DNA from: Terriglobales bacterium
Lineage (GTDB): Bacteria > Acidobacteriota > Terriglobia > Terriglobales > Acidobacteriaceae
Length of the DNA stretch: 20,210 nucleotides
Reading direction: 5' to 3'
Assembly: GCA_019241735.1 (NCBI GenBank)
Contig: JAFAWN010000022.1
Span: 1 to 20,210, forward strand
Below, piece after piece: positions 19,650 to 20,210 of this stretch. A program made the position numbers and the translations under genes. The notes beneath the pieces were generated by a model that had not been told where the DNA came from, ran no database searches, and saw nothing but the letters and a program-made list of their open reading frames with translations. Position 1 is the stretch's first letter. Each line of letters begins with the position of its first letter.

Positions 19650-20210
19650 ATGCAATTTAATCATCTCAGCAACTCATACCTCAATCTCAACGACGGTTCG
19701 TTCTCCAATACTTCCAGATCAACTCTACACATAATGCTCGCGCTGGCGCTTTCGCTGACACTGGCGGCCACCGGGTGCGCATCGCAGTGGCTCAGCGTCG
19801 CCCTCGCGGATCTGCCAGTCCTGACGCAGATGGCTATCAATATTGCGGGGATCGTTACCACCTTGCAATCTGGAAAACAGCTGGATCCGGCCGAGGCGGC
19901 GGCGATCCAAAACCTGTCTGCAGAAGCCAGCAAAGACCTGAATCTTCTGCAAACCCTGTACTCCGAATACAAAGCCAGCCCAAACCTGACCACATTGCAA
20001 AAGATTGATGACGCCATCACCGCGATCAATCAGAATCTTCCGGCCCTTCTGCAATCCGCGCACATTACGGATTCAGCGCTGGCGGCGCGCATATCCGCGG
20101 GCGTCGATTTAATCCTAACGACGGTCTCAAGCTTCGCGTCGCTTATGCCTCAACACAAGCCGGGCAGTAGCCAAAAGAACTCGCAGGCGGTCGCGCCCAT
20201 CCTGCACGCT
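19650..20210 (+). CDS. Lipoprotein-like protein of unknown function, truncated at window edge
   Basis: The frame is open from ATG 19650 to the last base (187 codons, no stop), so the gene continues beyond the window. A polar N-terminal stretch (residues 1-28, rich in Asn and Ser) precedes a hydrophobic segment (29-41) ending in A-A-T-G-C43-A-S-Q, a plausible lipobox although position -3 is Ala rather than Leu. Residues about 50-165 are helical-looking and rich in Ala, Leu, Gln and Asn: Q-S-G-K-Q-L-D-P-A-E-A-A-A-I-Q-N-L, then L-N-L-L-Q-T-L-Y-S-E-Y, then I-D-D-A-I-T-A-I-N-Q-N-L-P-A-L-L-Q. The end so far is basic and Ser/Gln-rich. I do not recognise the family. If M29 were the start, a normal-length lipoprotein signal would result, but the RBS favours 19650. 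Confidence 0.72.
   Translation, partial: MQFNHLSNSYLNLNDGSFSNTSRSTLHIMLALALSLTLAATGCASQWLSVALADLPVLTQMAINIAGIVTTLQSGKQLDPAEAAAIQNLSAEASKDLNLLQTLYSEYKASPNLTTLQKIDDAITAINQNLPALLQSAHITDSALAARISAGVDLILTTVSSFASLMPQHKPGSSQKNSQAVAPILHA

Noticed and set aside
1..20210. Mobile elements, CRISPR arrays, rRNA and tRNA genes
   Set aside because: No transposase or integrase, no regularly spaced repeats and no cloverleaf or rRNA sequence was recognised on either strand.

Overview
The window looks like ordinary chromosomal DNA from a Gram-negative, moderately GC-rich bacterium, most likely an acidobacterium (Acidobacteriota, Terriglobia-like). That assignment is an inference. It rests on a secreted von Willebrand A protein of the kind abundant in Acidobacteria, a very large carboxypeptidase-regulatory/TonB-type outer-membrane protein directly after it, a divergent Hfq-related protein, and a housekeeping gene mix carrying many small insertions. 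I see no IS element, integrase, phage structural gene, CRISPR array, rRNA or tRNA gene.

Layout. (1) 1-3517, + strand: the 3' part of fumC, an aconitase-superfamily hydro-lyase with the swivel domain placed before the Fe-S domain, and a Thermus-type 7Fe ferredoxin; this is a TCA-cycle and redox block. (2) 3570-4847, - strand: an M16 zinc protease, divergent from rlmN (4931-6097, +), which is followed by a fused MoaD-MoaE molybdopterin synthase (6154-6891). (3) 6984-11704: a secreted VWA-domain protein and the 1211-residue outer-membrane protein. (4) 11764-13835: an Hfq-related RNA-binding protein, a SuhB-type inositol monophosphatase, a small Cys/His protein and a single-domain response regulator. 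(5) 13847-15004, - strand: tsaD, divergent from a CCA-adding-type nucleotidyltransferase (15196-16602). (6) 16603-16814: an AT-rich, palindrome-rich spacer with a 17-codon ORF whose ribosome binding site lies inside a hairpin. (7) 16815-18985: dciA, gatC, gatA. (8) 18998-19579, - strand: an FmdE-family protein. From 19650 an unrecognised lipoprotein-like reading frame runs open off the right edge.

Many genes serve tRNA or translation quality: rlmN (rRNA/tRNA methylation), tsaD (t6A), cca (3' CCA), and gatCA (Gln-/Asn-tRNA amidation; gatB is not next to it). The most interesting signals are the internal Gly-Gly of the MoaD-MoaE fusion, the Hfq-related protein with changed RNA-binding positions, the permuted aconitase, the structured leader before dciA, two possible leaderless promoters with the same geometry (hfq-like and tsaD), a 10-bp tandem repeat upstream of a near-consensus promoter, and the unrecognised ORF cut off at the right edge. 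I did not find a clear new multi-gene system such as a defence or biosynthetic cluster.
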